Notes under the pieces: generated by a model
The model's input: only the letters and a program-made list of their open reading frames with translations
Database searches by the model: none
What the model was told of the DNA's origin: nothing
Position numbers and translations under genes: made by a program
DNA from: a bacterium BMS3Abin03
Lineage (GTDB): Bacteria; Bacteroidota; Ignavibacteria; Ignavibacteriales; Ignavibacteriaceae
Reading direction: 5' to 3'
DNA: 50,886 nt
NCBI GenBank assembly: GCA_002898075.1
Contig: BDSV01000173.1
Location: 1-50,886, forward strand
Shown: in pieces, positions 16,708 through 25,726 of the stretch
Layout: the number at the start of each line of letters is the position of its first letter
Position numbering within the stretch: the stretch's first letter is position 1

Positions 16708-18642
16708 ATGATCAAAAGGATTCTATTTCTGACAGCAATCTTTTTTAATATTCTTGTTATTGCACAGACGAACGTTACGCTGCTGAGCAACCTGGATGAA
16801 CACAATTCAACAGGATACAATGACATCTGGGGTTACGTAGATCCCATGGGAAATGAATACGCACTACTGGGTGTGAGAAACGGAACGGCGATCATAAGTC
16901 TTGCCAACCCGTCGAACCCGATTGAAGTTGCCTTTATTCCAGCCACGTATTCTATATGGCGTGATATTAAAGTCCACGAGCAATATGCTTATGTTGTATC
17001 CGAGCAGACGAATGACGGACTGCAAATAATCGACCTTTCCAACCTTCCGAATTCCGCCACGTTAGTTAACCAGATTGACACTTTGTTCGGCAGTGCACAT
17101 AATATTTTTATCGATAACGGTTTTGCTTATGTTATCGGAACAAATGTAGGCGGAATGCAAATTCTCGATTTATCCGATCCGGTAAACCCCATACAAACTG
17201 CAACATATTTAACCGGCGGATCAATCCACGATGTTTATGTTTGGAATGACACCGTTATTGCCTGTATGGGATATTCGGGAGAATACCATCTGATTGATGT
17301 AACCGATAAATCAAACCCGCAGTTTATCAGCTCAAGCACATCACTGCCGGGTATCTATTCGCACAGCGGCTGGATGACAGAGGATAAAAGATACTTTTAT
17401 GGGACTGAAGAGTTTAACCAGAGAGACATTACGGTCTGGGATCTTCAGGACAGATCTTCATGGAACCTTGTTGTACCAAGCTGGCAGACAAACAGCAACG
17501 CAACTGTTCATAATTTATTTATTAAAGGCAACTATGCACACATTTCTTATTATACGGACGGATATGTTGTATTAGATATTTCCGACCCGTTAAACCCTTT
17601 TTTGGTCGGTGAATATTCTACTTCCGAAATGTGGGGCTGTTACCCATTTCTTCCTTCGGGAATTACTATCTGTTCGGATATGGATAACGGCTTGTACGTA
17701 TTTCAATTTATACCCGACGATGTTCCTCCAACGATAAATCATACACCTATCACTGAAGTTAACAATTCTGATTCAGTTACACTAACTGCACAAATTGTTG
17801 ATAATAATAGTGTTAGCGATGCCAATTTACGTTACCGTACAACTTTGAACGGCAATACAAGTAATTGGTCTATTGTAAATGACCCTAACGGTCCGACAAA
17901 TAATATTTATGAATTTGAAATACCGGGACAGGTAAACAATACTATAGTCGAATATTACATTTCGGCACAGGATAATAACAATCTTGTTTCAACATTACCC
18001 GAGGGCGGCTCCGGTATAAATCCTCCCGGCAGTGTACCTCCCTCAACTTTCTTCTCTTATTCAGTTATGATTCCCGCACCGCCGATTTTTATTTCGGTAA
18101 CGCCAGCGGGTGACACTACAATTGCACCGGACGGCATAGTACAATTCCATGTAAATGCCGTTGATACAAGCGGGTTCGACCTTGACTATTCGTGGTTCAA
18201 GAACGGTGATCGGCTTTCGTTCCAGAGTAATTCATATGTTTATCTCGCTATGAGCAATCCGGATGTTCCGAGAGTCGATACTATAAGAACGGAAGTAACC
18301 AACGGATTTTACACAATTGATTTTACATGGCTTGTTACAGTAGAAAACCCGACCGGTTTGGGAAATGGAAATCTTCCGCTGGAATATTCATTGAGACAAA
18401 ACTATCCTAATCCTTTTAATCCTTCAACACAAATCAAGTTCAGCATTCCAAATTCTGAATTTGTAAATTTATCTATTTATAGTGCTCTTGGAGAAAAAGT
18501 GAGGGAACTCGTGAATGAATTTTTATCTCCCGGCGAATATACAATAACCTTCGATGCTGCCCATCTCTCTTCGGGATTCTACATAGCAAAAATAATAGCC
18601 GGAAGTTATACACAAGTAATTAAAATGTCGTTATTAAAATAA
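16708..18642 (+). CDS. Choice-of-anchor-B family LVIVP-repeat protein with T9SS sorting domain
   Basis: This 644-residue secreted protein starts with a signal peptide (residues 1 to about 19). The N-terminal half (20-350) has LVIVP-like repeats of the choice-of-anchor-B family: IIDLSN, ILDLSDPVNPIQ, LIDVTDKSNPQF and VLDISDPLNPFLVGEY, plus the family's HSGWMTEDKRYFYGTEE. A beta-sandwich region follows (about 360-540). The end is a T9SS type-A sorting domain, LRQNYPNPFNPSTQIKFSI to the final IKMSLLK. The protein is probably exported by T9SS and anchored at or released from the cell surface. AAGAGG precedes the ATG, and an intrinsic terminator follows. Function and ligand are unknown. Confidence 0.9.
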   Translation: MIKRILFLTAIFFNILVIAQTNVTLLSNLDEHNSTGYNDIWGYVDPMGNEYALLGVRNGTAIISLANPSNPIEVAFIPATYSIWRDIKVHEQYAYVVSEQTNDGLQIIDLSNLPNSATLVNQIDTLFGSAHNIFIDNGFAYVIGTNVGGMQILDLSDPVNPIQTATYLTGGSIHDVYVWNDTVIACMGYSGEYHLIDVTDKSNPQFISSSTSLPGIYSHSGWMTEDKRYFYGTEEFNQRDITVWDLQDRSSWNLVVPSWQTNSNATVHNLFIKGNYAHISYYTDGYVVLDISDPLNPFLVGEYSTSEMWGCYPFLPSGITICSDMDNGLYVFQFIPDDVPPTINHTPITEVNNSDSVTLTAQIVDNNSVSDANLRYRTTLNGNTSNWSIVNDPNGPTNNIYEFEIPGQVNNTIVEYYISAQDNNNLVSTLPEGGSGINPPGSVPPSTFFSYSVMIPAPPIFISVTPAGDTTIAPDGIVQFHVNAVDTSGFDLDYSWFKNGDRLSFQSNSYVYLAMSNPDVPRVDTIRTEVTNGFYTIDFTWLVTVENPTGLGNGNLPLEYSLRQNYPNPFNPSTQIKFSIPNSEFVNLSIYSALGEKVRELVNEFLSPGEYTITFDAAHLSSGFYIAKIIAGSYTQVIKMSLLK

Positions 18643-18694
18643 ATTTAACTGCTGAATTTATCAGTTATTACGGGAAAGGTATTTGTTATAATAG

Positions 18695-18727
18695 AAAACC
18701 TGCGGTGAAATCTGCAGGTTTTTTTTA
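18695..18727 (+). terminator. Intrinsic terminator after the choice-of-anchor-B gene
   Basis: AACCTGC and GCAGGTT form a seven-base-pair stem with a ten-base loop, followed by an uninterrupted run of T. It lies about 55 bases after the stop codon and about 70 bases before coaD. Confidence 0.85.
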
Positions 18728-18793
18728 TTTATGATTTAATTCCATCAATAGAATTCATATATTTTAATATTCTATAATCAAATATTTTTTGTT

Positions 18794-19273
18794 ATGAAAA
18801 AAGTTATCTATCCCGGTTCATTCGACCCGGTAACAAACGGTCACATCGACGTTATAAAAAGAGCCAGAGAACTTTTTGACTCGGTGGTTATAACCGTAGC
18901 CGTAAACCCTGTTAAAACTCCTATGTTCACCGTTGAAGAACGCGTGCTTATGCTCAAGGAAAGCTTGAAGGATTTTGAGAATGTTACCATAGATTCTTTT
19001 GACGGCTTGGTTGTGGATCATGCAAGACAGGTTGGCGCGGTGGGCATTATAAGAGGTTTAAGAGCGGTAAGTGATTTCGAGTTTGAATTCCAGATGGCAT
19101 TGATGAACAGAAAACTATCCGATAAAATAACAACCATCTTCCTTATGCCGCATGAAAAATATACTTATTTAAACTCAACGATTGTAAGAAATTTAGCCAG
19201 CTTGCAGAGTGATGTTAGTGATTTCGTACCGCCTGCCGTTCAGGAAGCATTAAGAAAGAAATTTCAATCCTGA
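18794..19273 (+). CDS. coaD: Phosphopantetheine adenylyltransferase
   Basis: The 159-residue enzyme converts 4'-phosphopantetheine and ATP to dephospho-CoA. The nucleotidyltransferase motif is at the N-terminus (YPGSFDPVTNGHIDVI, with TNGH as the HxGH variant). It is followed by VNPVKTPMFTVEER, GIIRGLRAVSDFEFEFQMAL and YTYLNSTIVRNLASL, all diagnostic. Length is typical. It has its own leader after a terminator, so it is transcribed separately from rsmD here. Confidence 0.96.
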   Translation: MKKVIYPGSFDPVTNGHIDVIKRARELFDSVVITVAVNPVKTPMFTVEERVLMLKESLKDFENVTIDSFDGLVVDHARQVGAVGIIRGLRAVSDFEFEFQMALMNRKLSDKITTIFLMPHEKYTYLNSTIVRNLASLQSDVSDFVPPAVQEALRKKFQS

Positions 19274-19437
19274 TTTTTTTTTGTTGTAAGTAGAATTTTA
19301 ACAAATGTGAATTTATTTCATTGCGGTACTTGTGAAAAAAATAGTTTTAGCTTCACGCAAAGAAAAATCGTTAAAATTCAAATCGTTAGTATTGATAATT
19401 TAATTTGAATTGGTTGATGAAATTTTGTCATAATAAA

Positions 19438-19510
19438 AACCGTTGAAACGGTTAACTAACTGGTATTCCATTAGTGTCATTATTCCTGCAGAAGCGCATA
19501 GGCGTCAACT
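19438..19510. repeat. Partial hairpin element sharing modules with two others
   Basis: A hairpin, AACCGT-TGAA-ACGGTT, lies at 19438-19453. It is followed by TATTCCATTA near 19463 and CGCATAGGCGTCAACT at 19495-19510. The first two modules recur in the element at 46009-46162. The third matches the terminal repeats of the element at 34844-35054. It lies in the 290-bp gap between coaD and the dipeptidase gene, about 50 bases before that gene's start. Confidence 0.65.
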
Positions 19511-19563
19511 TTAATCGTTTTACCATTATTTTCAACCCGGGAAACATTTTAAAAGGTTCAAAA

Positions 19564-20784
19564 ATGAAGCGACTATCCACGGTAACATTTCTTTTATTAT
19601 TTCTGCTCCTGAATACGTGCAGCAGAAATTCAACCATCGAGCAAACTATGAGGGAAAGAGCAAATAAGCTTGCACAAAAATTCATTCTTATTGATACGCA
19701 CATCGATGTACCTGAAAGATTACATTCCAGGTGGGAAGATATTTCTCAAAAAACAGAAGAAGGTAATTTTGATTATCCCCGCGCAATAAAAGGTGGGTTG
19801 AATGCGCCGTTTATGTCGATTTACATTCCTGCATCATACCAGCAAACAGGCGGGGCAAAAGCACTTGCAGATACTCTCATCGACATGGTAAATAAATTTG
19901 CTTCCGATTGGACTGATAAATTTATTATTGCTACTTCGCCCGCGGACGTAATTAATCAATTTTCTACTACAAGAATTTCGCTTTGTATGGGAATGGAAAA
20001 CGGAGCCGGGTTAGAAGGCAACCTCGGTAATCTTAAATACTTTTACAATAGAGGAATCCGGTATATAACTTTAACTCATTCGAAAAATAATAAAATAGGT
20101 GATTCATCTTATGATGAAGAGGAAAAATGGCATGGCTTAAGCCCGTTTGGAGTTAAGGTTGTTAAGGAAATGAATCGTCTGGGAATAATGGTGGATGTAT
20201 CGCATATTACCGATAGTACATTCTTCGATGTAATGGAAATTTCGGAAGCGCCTGTTATCGCGTCTCATTCTTCCTGCCGATATTTCACTCCCGGCTGGCA
20301 GAGAAACATGTCCGATGAAATGATCAAAACATTAGCAGAACACGGCGGAGTTATTCAAATTAATTTCGGCTCTTCTTTCCTGAGCGGTAAAATACAGGAA
20401 AAGAGAAGTAAAATATGGAAAGCAATCGATTCCCTGCTAGCTGAACGAAACATTAAGCGAAACTCTCCCGAAGCAGAAAATATTATCAAAAATTATTGGA
20501 AGGAACACAAATCAGGATACGCTGATGTAAAGGACGTGGCAGATCATATAGATCATGTTGCTGAATTAGCCGGGATAGATTATGTTGGCATCGGTTCTGA
20601 TTTTGACGGCGTCGGCGATAGCCTTCCTACCGGCTTAAAAGATGTATCACAATATCCAAATCTCATTTATGAGTTACTTAAGCGCGGTTATTCTGATGAA
20701 GATATCGAAAAAATTTGCGGTAAGAATTTACTCCGGGTTTGGAAGCAGGTAGAAAAAACGGCTAAAAGACTTCGATCGGAATAA
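19564..20784 (+). CDS. Membrane dipeptidase family lipoprotein (peptidase M19)
   Basis: The protein has 406 residues from the ATG at 19564. An earlier in-frame codon at 19474 would remove the lipoprotein signal, so I reject it. The signal MKRLSTVTFLLLFLLLNTC gives lipidation at Cys19. M19 zinc-site blocks are DTHIDVPERL (HxD), CMGMENGAGL (bridging Glu), VDVSHITDSTF, IASHSSCRYFTPG and GIGSDFDGVGD. The family cleaves dipeptides, mostly at the cell envelope, with a binuclear zinc site. The stop is followed by a 378-bp gap, and the gene appears monocistronic. Confidence 0.92.
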   Translation: MKRLSTVTFLLLFLLLNTCSRNSTIEQTMRERANKLAQKFILIDTHIDVPERLHSRWEDISQKTEEGNFDYPRAIKGGLNAPFMSIYIPASYQQTGGAKALADTLIDMVNKFASDWTDKFIIATSPADVINQFSTTRISLCMGMENGAGLEGNLGNLKYFYNRGIRYITLTHSKNNKIGDSSYDEEEKWHGLSPFGVKVVKEMNRLGIMVDVSHITDSTFFDVMEISEAPVIASHSSCRYFTPGWQRNMSDEMIKTLAEHGGVIQINFGSSFLSGKIQEKRSKIWKAIDSLLAERNIKRNSPEAENIIKNYWKEHKSGYADVKDVADHIDHVAELAGIDYVGIGSDFDGVGDSLPTGLKDVSQYPNLIYELLKRGYSDEDIEKICGKNLLRVWKQVEKTAKRLRSE

Positions 20785-21162
20785 TTAAAAAGTTACTTGT
20801 CTTAGAGTTCTTCATAACATAACAAATCTGTCCAAAATAAGTTATCGATATACAAACAAGACAAAAATTAAAAAGGATTACAAGTACAAATAATTACTAT
20901 GTCTACGAGAAAAACCCATCCCCCTTTAATTCCCCCTTCCCTTCGCAAGGGAAGGGGTACAGGAGGTTGGGTTTATTAAATGGGTAGAAAGTTTGAATTA
21001 ATATTCAGTGATAAACATATACTCAGCTAAAAAAATAATTTGGACAGCAGTGTATTACATAACTTTTTTAACCGGGACCTCAATTATTAATTTGCTTATC
21101 GGTGGTACTACAAATATTTTTACTGATACTCTTTTTCATTTAATTAACAATTAGGAAAACAA
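20785..21162. other. Intergenic region with one strong GC-rich hairpin
   Basis: This 378-bp space has no gene. It contains the hairpin at 20911-20974, an otherwise AT-rich sequence, and a weak AGGA ahead of the next ATG. Confidence 0.6.
20911..20974. repeat. GC-rich nested hairpin element
   Basis: The inner stem is CCCCTTCCCTT (20933-20943) paired with its exact inverse up to 20957, around a CGC loop. An outer pairing joins AAACCC (20912-20917) to GGGTTT (20969-20974). There is no T-run directly after the inner stem. It is C-rich on one strand and unlike surrounding DNA, so it looks like an inserted repeat rather than a terminator. Confidence 0.7.
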
Positions 21163-22380
21163 ATGAGCTTAAGTTTAATAGCTAAATCAATTAAGCCCTC
21201 GCCAACGCTTGCACTCAATGAAAAGTTTGCAATCTTAAAAGCAAAAGGTAATCCTGTTATTCACCTTGGCGGAGGAGAACCAAAGAGTAAAGTTCCGATG
21301 GATGCTATTCTTGCTACGTCTGCTCACTTGAACACGGGTGAGATTCGGTACGCACCTGCAGACGGCATCCCGGCGCTCAAACAGGCAATTATTCGTTACA
21401 CGGAAGAGTTTTACAACAGGAAAGTTGAACCGGAAAATGTAATTGCATCGGGCGGTGCAAAGCAGGCGATAATGGTTGCGCTTCAGGCAATTCTCAACCC
21501 GCAGGAAGAATTGATTTTTCCAGTTCCGTATTGGGTAAGCTATCCCGATATGGCAAGACTTTGCGGCGCTATTCCTGTTCCTGCTCCCGCCGAAGACGGT
21601 ACGTTCTACCCGCGGTTGAAAGATATAGAAGACAGAATCAGCTCTTATACAAAAGCAATGATTATCAACAGCCCTAACAATCCCTCGGGTGCAATGTATT
21701 CCGAAGAATTTATTGCCGCGGTTGTAGAGTTGTGTGAGAAGAAGGATATCTATTTAATTATGGATGATATCTATCACCGCTTGATATTCGATGGAAGGAA
21801 ACCTATAAACGCTTACAAGTATGCGAATAATCTCGATGAAAATTCTAAGCTGATAATTATAAACGGAGTATCGAAACAATATGCAATGACCGGCTTCAGA
21901 ATCGGCTGGGCAGTTGCAAACAAAAAACTGATTGAAGCAATGACAAACATTCAGGCGCATCAAACTTCCGGTCCTTCCGTACTTCTGCAAAAGGCGGCTG
22001 TAGGTGCACTGAACGGTTTACAGTCTTCGGTAGAAAGCTTGCGAACAACACTGGAAAATAACCGCAATGTAATGATGGATATGCTTAATTCTTTCGACGG
22101 GGTGAAAATAACAAAACCGGACGGGACTTTTTATTGCTTCGCTGATTTCAGCCATTACGAAAAAAACTCGAATAAACTCTCTAACTTTTTAATAGAAAAA
22201 GTACAGGTGCTCACGGTTCCCGGTGCCGAATTCGGAATGGAAGGATATTTAAGAATCAGTTACTGCGGTTCGATTAAAGATATAACCGAAGGCATTGAAC
22301 GAATTAAATGGGCACTGGATCTTAATTCACCTAACGAACTTTATATTGGCGACAGAAAATTAGTGAGGGATTGGGCATGA
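21163..22380 (+). CDS. Class I pyridoxal-phosphate aminotransferase, aspartate type likely
   Basis: The aminotransferase has 405 residues. The PLP-binding lysine is K238 in NGVSKQYAMTGFRIGW. Other fold-type I blocks are GGGEPKSKVP, RYAPADGIPALKQAI, SGGAKQAIM, NSPNNPSGAMYS and MDDIYHRLIFD, which resemble the aspartate aminotransferase subgroup Ib. The substrate is inferred, because specificity is not certain from sequence alone. The next gene, PEP carboxykinase, uses oxaloacetate, which aspartate transamination would supply. The two genes overlap by four bases (ATGA at 22377-22380). Confidence 0.88.
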   Translation: MSLSLIAKSIKPSPTLALNEKFAILKAKGNPVIHLGGGEPKSKVPMDAILATSAHLNTGEIRYAPADGIPALKQAIIRYTEEFYNRKVEPENVIASGGAKQAIMVALQAILNPQEELIFPVPYWVSYPDMARLCGAIPVPAPAEDGTFYPRLKDIEDRISSYTKAMIINSPNNPSGAMYSEEFIAAVVELCEKKDIYLIMDDIYHRLIFDGRKPINAYKYANNLDENSKLIIINGVSKQYAMTGFRIGWAVANKKLIEAMTNIQAHQTSGPSVLLQKAAVGALNGLQSSVESLRTTLENNRNVMMDMLNSFDGVKITKPDGTFYCFADFSHYEKNSNKLSNFLIEKVQVLTVPGAEFGMEGYLRISYCGSIKDITEGIERIKWALDLNSPNELYIGDRKLVRDWA

Positions 22381-24029
22381 GCAAATACTTAAAATTCAAA
22401 ACACCGGCTTTAAAAGAAGCAACAGAATTAGCTTCCGATTTCAGATTGAAAAACCAGGGCTTCGGCAACCTCGACAGGGTTTACTGGAACCTGCCCGAAG
22501 AAGCACTCTATGAAGAAATCGTGTTTCGGAACGAAGGCAAAATAACAAAGAAAGGACCGATACTCGTTAATACCGGCAAACACACCGCACGTGCAGCCGC
22601 CGATAAGTTTATCGTTCAGGAAGAAAGCACAAACGACAATATCTGGTGGGGAGTTTATAACAGACCTTTCAGCACTGAAAAGTTTAATCAAATAATGGGT
22701 AGAGTTCAGGCATATTGCCAGGATGAAGAATTGTTCGTTCAGGATGTTTATGCAGCAGCCGATCCGGAATATAAATTGGCTGTTAGGGTTATTACAGAAA
22801 ATGCATGGCATAGTTTGTTCGCCAGAAATATGTTCCTTACAACCGATAACAGAGAGGAATTAAAAAACTTTGTGCCGGAATTCACAGTGATTGCACTACC
22901 CGGCTTAAAACTCAATCCATCGCTCGACGGTACGCGGACAGATACAGGAATAATAATAAACTTTGCCGAAAGAACTGCAATTATCGCGAACTCACTCTAT
23001 GGCGGTGAAATTAAAAAATCGGTTTTTACCGTACTTAATTTCCTTTTAACTTTTGAAGACGTTCTGCCGATGCACTGTTCGGCAAACGTTGGCAAAGATG
23101 AGGATGTGGCTCTTTTCTTTGGACTGAGCGGAACCGGTAAGACAACCCTTTCTGCAGACCCGAGGAGAAGATTAATTGGCGACGATGAACATGGCTGGAG
23201 TTCCGAAGGTGTATTTAATATTGAAGGCGGATGTTATGCAAAAGTAATACGCCTGTCATCCGAAAATGAGCCCGAAATATATGCAACAACACGAAGCTTC
23301 GGTACCATACTCGAAAATGTTGTTTTCGATCCGGTAAGCAGGCACATCGATCTTGATGATGATATGATAACGGAAAACACACGTGCGTCATACCCGATCG
23401 ACCTGATACCGAACATAGTTCCCGAGGGTTACGTTCACAGCCATCCAAAAAATATCATCTTTTTAACCTGCGATGCATCGGGAGTATTACCTCCCATCGC
23501 ACGGCTGAACCCCGAACAGGCACAGTATCATTTTATCAGCGGATACACATCCAAAATTGCCGGTACGGAGATAGGACTGGGAATTGAACCGGAACTAACA
23601 TTCAGTGCCTGCTTCGGCGCCCCGTTTATGGTACGCCATCCTTCGGAATATGCGGAGATGCTTAAACAAAGAATGCTTAAGCACAATTCTAATGTGTGGC
23701 TTGTAAACACCGGCTGGGTCGGCGGAAGATTCGGCGTGGGTAAAAGAATAAGCATTCGGCATACAAGAAATATGCTTAATGCAGCGTTAGAAGGAAAGCT
23801 TAACAACGTTGAATACAGAAAAGATAGGCTATTCGGTTTTGAAGTGCCTCTCACCTGCCCGGATGTTCCTGAAGATGTTTTGGAACCGTTGAACTCATGG
23901 AGCAATAAAGATGAGTACTGGCAGCGCTACGATGCACTTGCATCGAGGTTTATAGAAAACTTTAAACTTTATGCCAACGCCTGCTCCGATGAGGTTAAAG
24001 CTGCGGGACCGGTGAGATTGAAGAAATAA
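22377..24029 (+). CDS. pckA: Phosphoenolpyruvate carboxykinase (ATP)
   Basis: The 550-residue enzyme converts oxaloacetate and ATP to PEP, CO2 and ADP. The start is the ATG that overlaps the upstream TGA; a TTG six bases earlier is less likely. The ATP-type signatures are visible: GLSGTGKTTLSADP (P-loop, from residue 249, K255), IGDDEHGW, and the later LVNTGWVGG. The protein has the length of the ATP-dependent class and lacks the GTP-class cysteine loop. It acts in gluconeogenesis or anaplerosis, apparently co-translated with the aminotransferase. The SIR2-like gene follows after 25 bp. Confidence 0.96.
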   Translation: MSKYLKFKTPALKEATELASDFRLKNQGFGNLDRVYWNLPEEALYEEIVFRNEGKITKKGPILVNTGKHTARAAADKFIVQEESTNDNIWWGVYNRPFSTEKFNQIMGRVQAYCQDEELFVQDVYAAADPEYKLAVRVITENAWHSLFARNMFLTTDNREELKNFVPEFTVIALPGLKLNPSLDGTRTDTGIIINFAERTAIIANSLYGGEIKKSVFTVLNFLLTFEDVLPMHCSANVGKDEDVALFFGLSGTGKTTLSADPRRRLIGDDEHGWSSEGVFNIEGGCYAKVIRLSSENEPEIYATTRSFGTILENVVFDPVSRHIDLDDDMITENTRASYPIDLIPNIVPEGYVHSHPKNIIFLTCDASGVLPPIARLNPEQAQYHFISGYTSKIAGTEIGLGIEPELTFSACFGAPFMVRHPSEYAEMLKQRMLKHNSNVWLVNTGWVGGRFGVGKRISIRHTRNMLNAALEGKLNNVEYRKDRLFGFEVPLTCPDVPEDVLEPLNSWSNKDEYWQRYDALASRFIENFKLYANACSDEVKAAGPVRLKK

Positions 24030-24054
24030 TAAATAGATTATTATAATATATAAT

Positions 24055-24999
24055 ATGATAACTGAATCAACGATATTCATTATTGGTGCTGGTGGAAGTG
24101 AACCGTATGGCTTTCCTACGGGACAAGATTTACGTAAAAATATTTGTACACAATATTTAAATAATTTTAACAAACTGATACAAGACGCCTTTGATAGCGA
24201 AAATATTAGAGACAATGAGTTAAAGATAGCCCAAAATTTTACTAGAACATTTTATAATTCTAATACTAAATCTATAGATTTATTTTTATCAAGAAACCCT
24301 GATTTCTCTAATAGTGGAAAAAGGTCGATAATTATTGAAATCCTTAATTCAGAGAGAAAGTTTATAAAAAAGAAAATAAAATTTTGGGAAAACGATTGGT
24401 ATGCATACTTATTCAACAGAATGACAGAGACATTAATAAAAAAAGATGATTATAAAAAGTTTAATGAAAATAAAGTTTCTTTCATCACCTTTAACTACGA
24501 CAGGACACTAGAAAATTATTTATTAAACAGTCTAACTAATTCTTTTCTTTTTGCAAAAGAAGATGTAATCGAACAGGTAAAAAGTATTCCGATAAATCAT
24601 GTTTATGGCCAAGTGGGATTCTTACCTTGGCAAGGGAAAGAACCTATAATTTATTTTGGTCAAGATTGTAGATTAGATATTATTGATTCAATACAAAAAA
24701 ACATCAAAATCATCTATGATTTTGAAAAAGGAATTGATGAAGAAATTAATAACTTGATTCGTGAAGCAAAAAAAATATTTTTCCTTGGTTTCGGATATGC
24801 TGAAGAAAATTTAAAAATATTAAAAATACCTGAACAATTAGAGAAAGGACAAAAGGTTTTTGGAACTGCATTATATTTTAATGAAGAAGAAATTTTACGA
24901 ACTAAACACCGCTTAAATGGAAAATATGTAAGTAATTTCCATAAGGATATGATCATTGAAAAGTGTGATTGTTTAACTCTTTTAAGAAAATATTTATAA
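24055..24999 (+). CDS. Stand-alone SIR2-like domain protein, possible defence effector
   Basis: The protein has 314 residues. IFIIGAGGSEPYGFPTGQDL resembles the NAD-binding start of SIR2-like domains. FITFNYDRTLENYL (near residue 143) is the Asn-Asp motif, and INHVYGQVGFLP (near 182) carries the expected histidine. FFLGFGYAEENL is the late Rossmann segment. There is no second domain. SIR2-like NADases with these motifs act in several anti-phage systems, but no partner gene is present, so a defence role is inferred. The gene is strikingly AT-rich (about 28% GC by eye, against about 43% in pckA). That suggests transfer. It lies 25 bp after pckA and has no clear Shine-Dalgarno sequence. Confidence 0.75.
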   Translation: MITESTIFIIGAGGSEPYGFPTGQDLRKNICTQYLNNFNKLIQDAFDSENIRDNELKIAQNFTRTFYNSNTKSIDLFLSRNPDFSNSGKRSIIIEILNSERKFIKKKIKFWENDWYAYLFNRMTETLIKKDDYKKFNENKVSFITFNYDRTLENYLLNSLTNSFLFAKEDVIEQVKSIPINHVYGQVGFLPWQGKEPIIYFGQDCRLDIIDSIQKNIKIIYDFEKGIDEEINNLIREAKKIFFLGFGYAEENLKILKIPEQLEKGQKVFGTALYFNEEEILRTKHRLNGKYVSNFHKDMIIEKCDCLTLLRKYL

Positions 25000-25231
25000 A
25001 TTCGAGTTCAAATCAATATTTATTGAGATTTTAAATCATTTATTCTTTAGTAGTCCTGAAAAACTAAAAACAGAGATTAGATTATTAGAGGATTCATAAA
25101 TATATTAATGCTAAGCGTGGTAATTCAAGTTATATAAAGGATAAAGATATGTGATTAAGTAAAAAGAGTATTCTATTATATTCGGGTCGGGTTTTTTACA
25201 CTTTTCAATAATTCAAGCGGTACACAAAACT

Positions 25232-25726
25232 ATGAGTAAATTAAAATTTCTTTTGTTCTTTTTACCTTTGCTTATTTTAATATCCTGCAGCAAGGATTAC
25301 ACCGAAGAAGAAGTTAAACAAATTGTAAAAGATGCCGATAAAAAATTAGAAAAGTTAGCCGGACAAAAATATGAATGGGCTTCCGCAAAAGCATATTCAA
25401 CAGTGATGGCTTACTACACTACCCCCGATATAATTTTTATAAATGAAAATTTAAAATACAGAACTACTGCTGAAGCTTTTAATCTATATTATTTTAAAGA
25501 CGGCAATCTGATTCATTTTATCGGGAAGAAGATGGCTTATATTTATGAGAAAAATAAAAAATCCAGGAAAGAGTTAACACGATTGACTATGTATTTAGAG
25601 CAGGATGGAGACGTGATAAGCTACGAGAAAATTATAAACACCGAAAGAGTTTCCCTAAAAGATTCCGATCTCGAAGAAGTATTAAACCATGCAAAAGAAT
25701 TGTATGAATTGGTTGGAGATCACTAA
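25232..25726 (+). CDS. Small lipoprotein of unknown function
   Basis: The 164-residue protein has a clear lipoprotein signal, a hydrophobic core ending LISC with the modified Cys near residue 19. The mature part is mixed alpha/beta and charged, beginning with a helix (YTEEEVKQIVKDADKKLEKL). I recognise no family. It follows the SIR2-like gene by 232 bp and does not share its very low GC, so the two need not be linked. Confidence 0.7.
   Translation: MSKLKFLLFFLPLLILISCSKDYTEEEVKQIVKDADKKLEKLAGQKYEWASAKAYSTVMAYYTTPDIIFINENLKYRTTAEAFNLYYFKDGNLIHFIGKKMAYIYEKNKKSRKELTRLTMYLEQDGDVISYEKIINTERVSLKDSDLEEVLNHAKELYELVGDH

Noticed and set aside
24055-24999. SIR2-like gene as part of a multigene defence island
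   Set aside because: Both neighbours are a housekeeping enzyme and an unrelated lipoprotein; no effector, helicase or Argonaute partner is visible.
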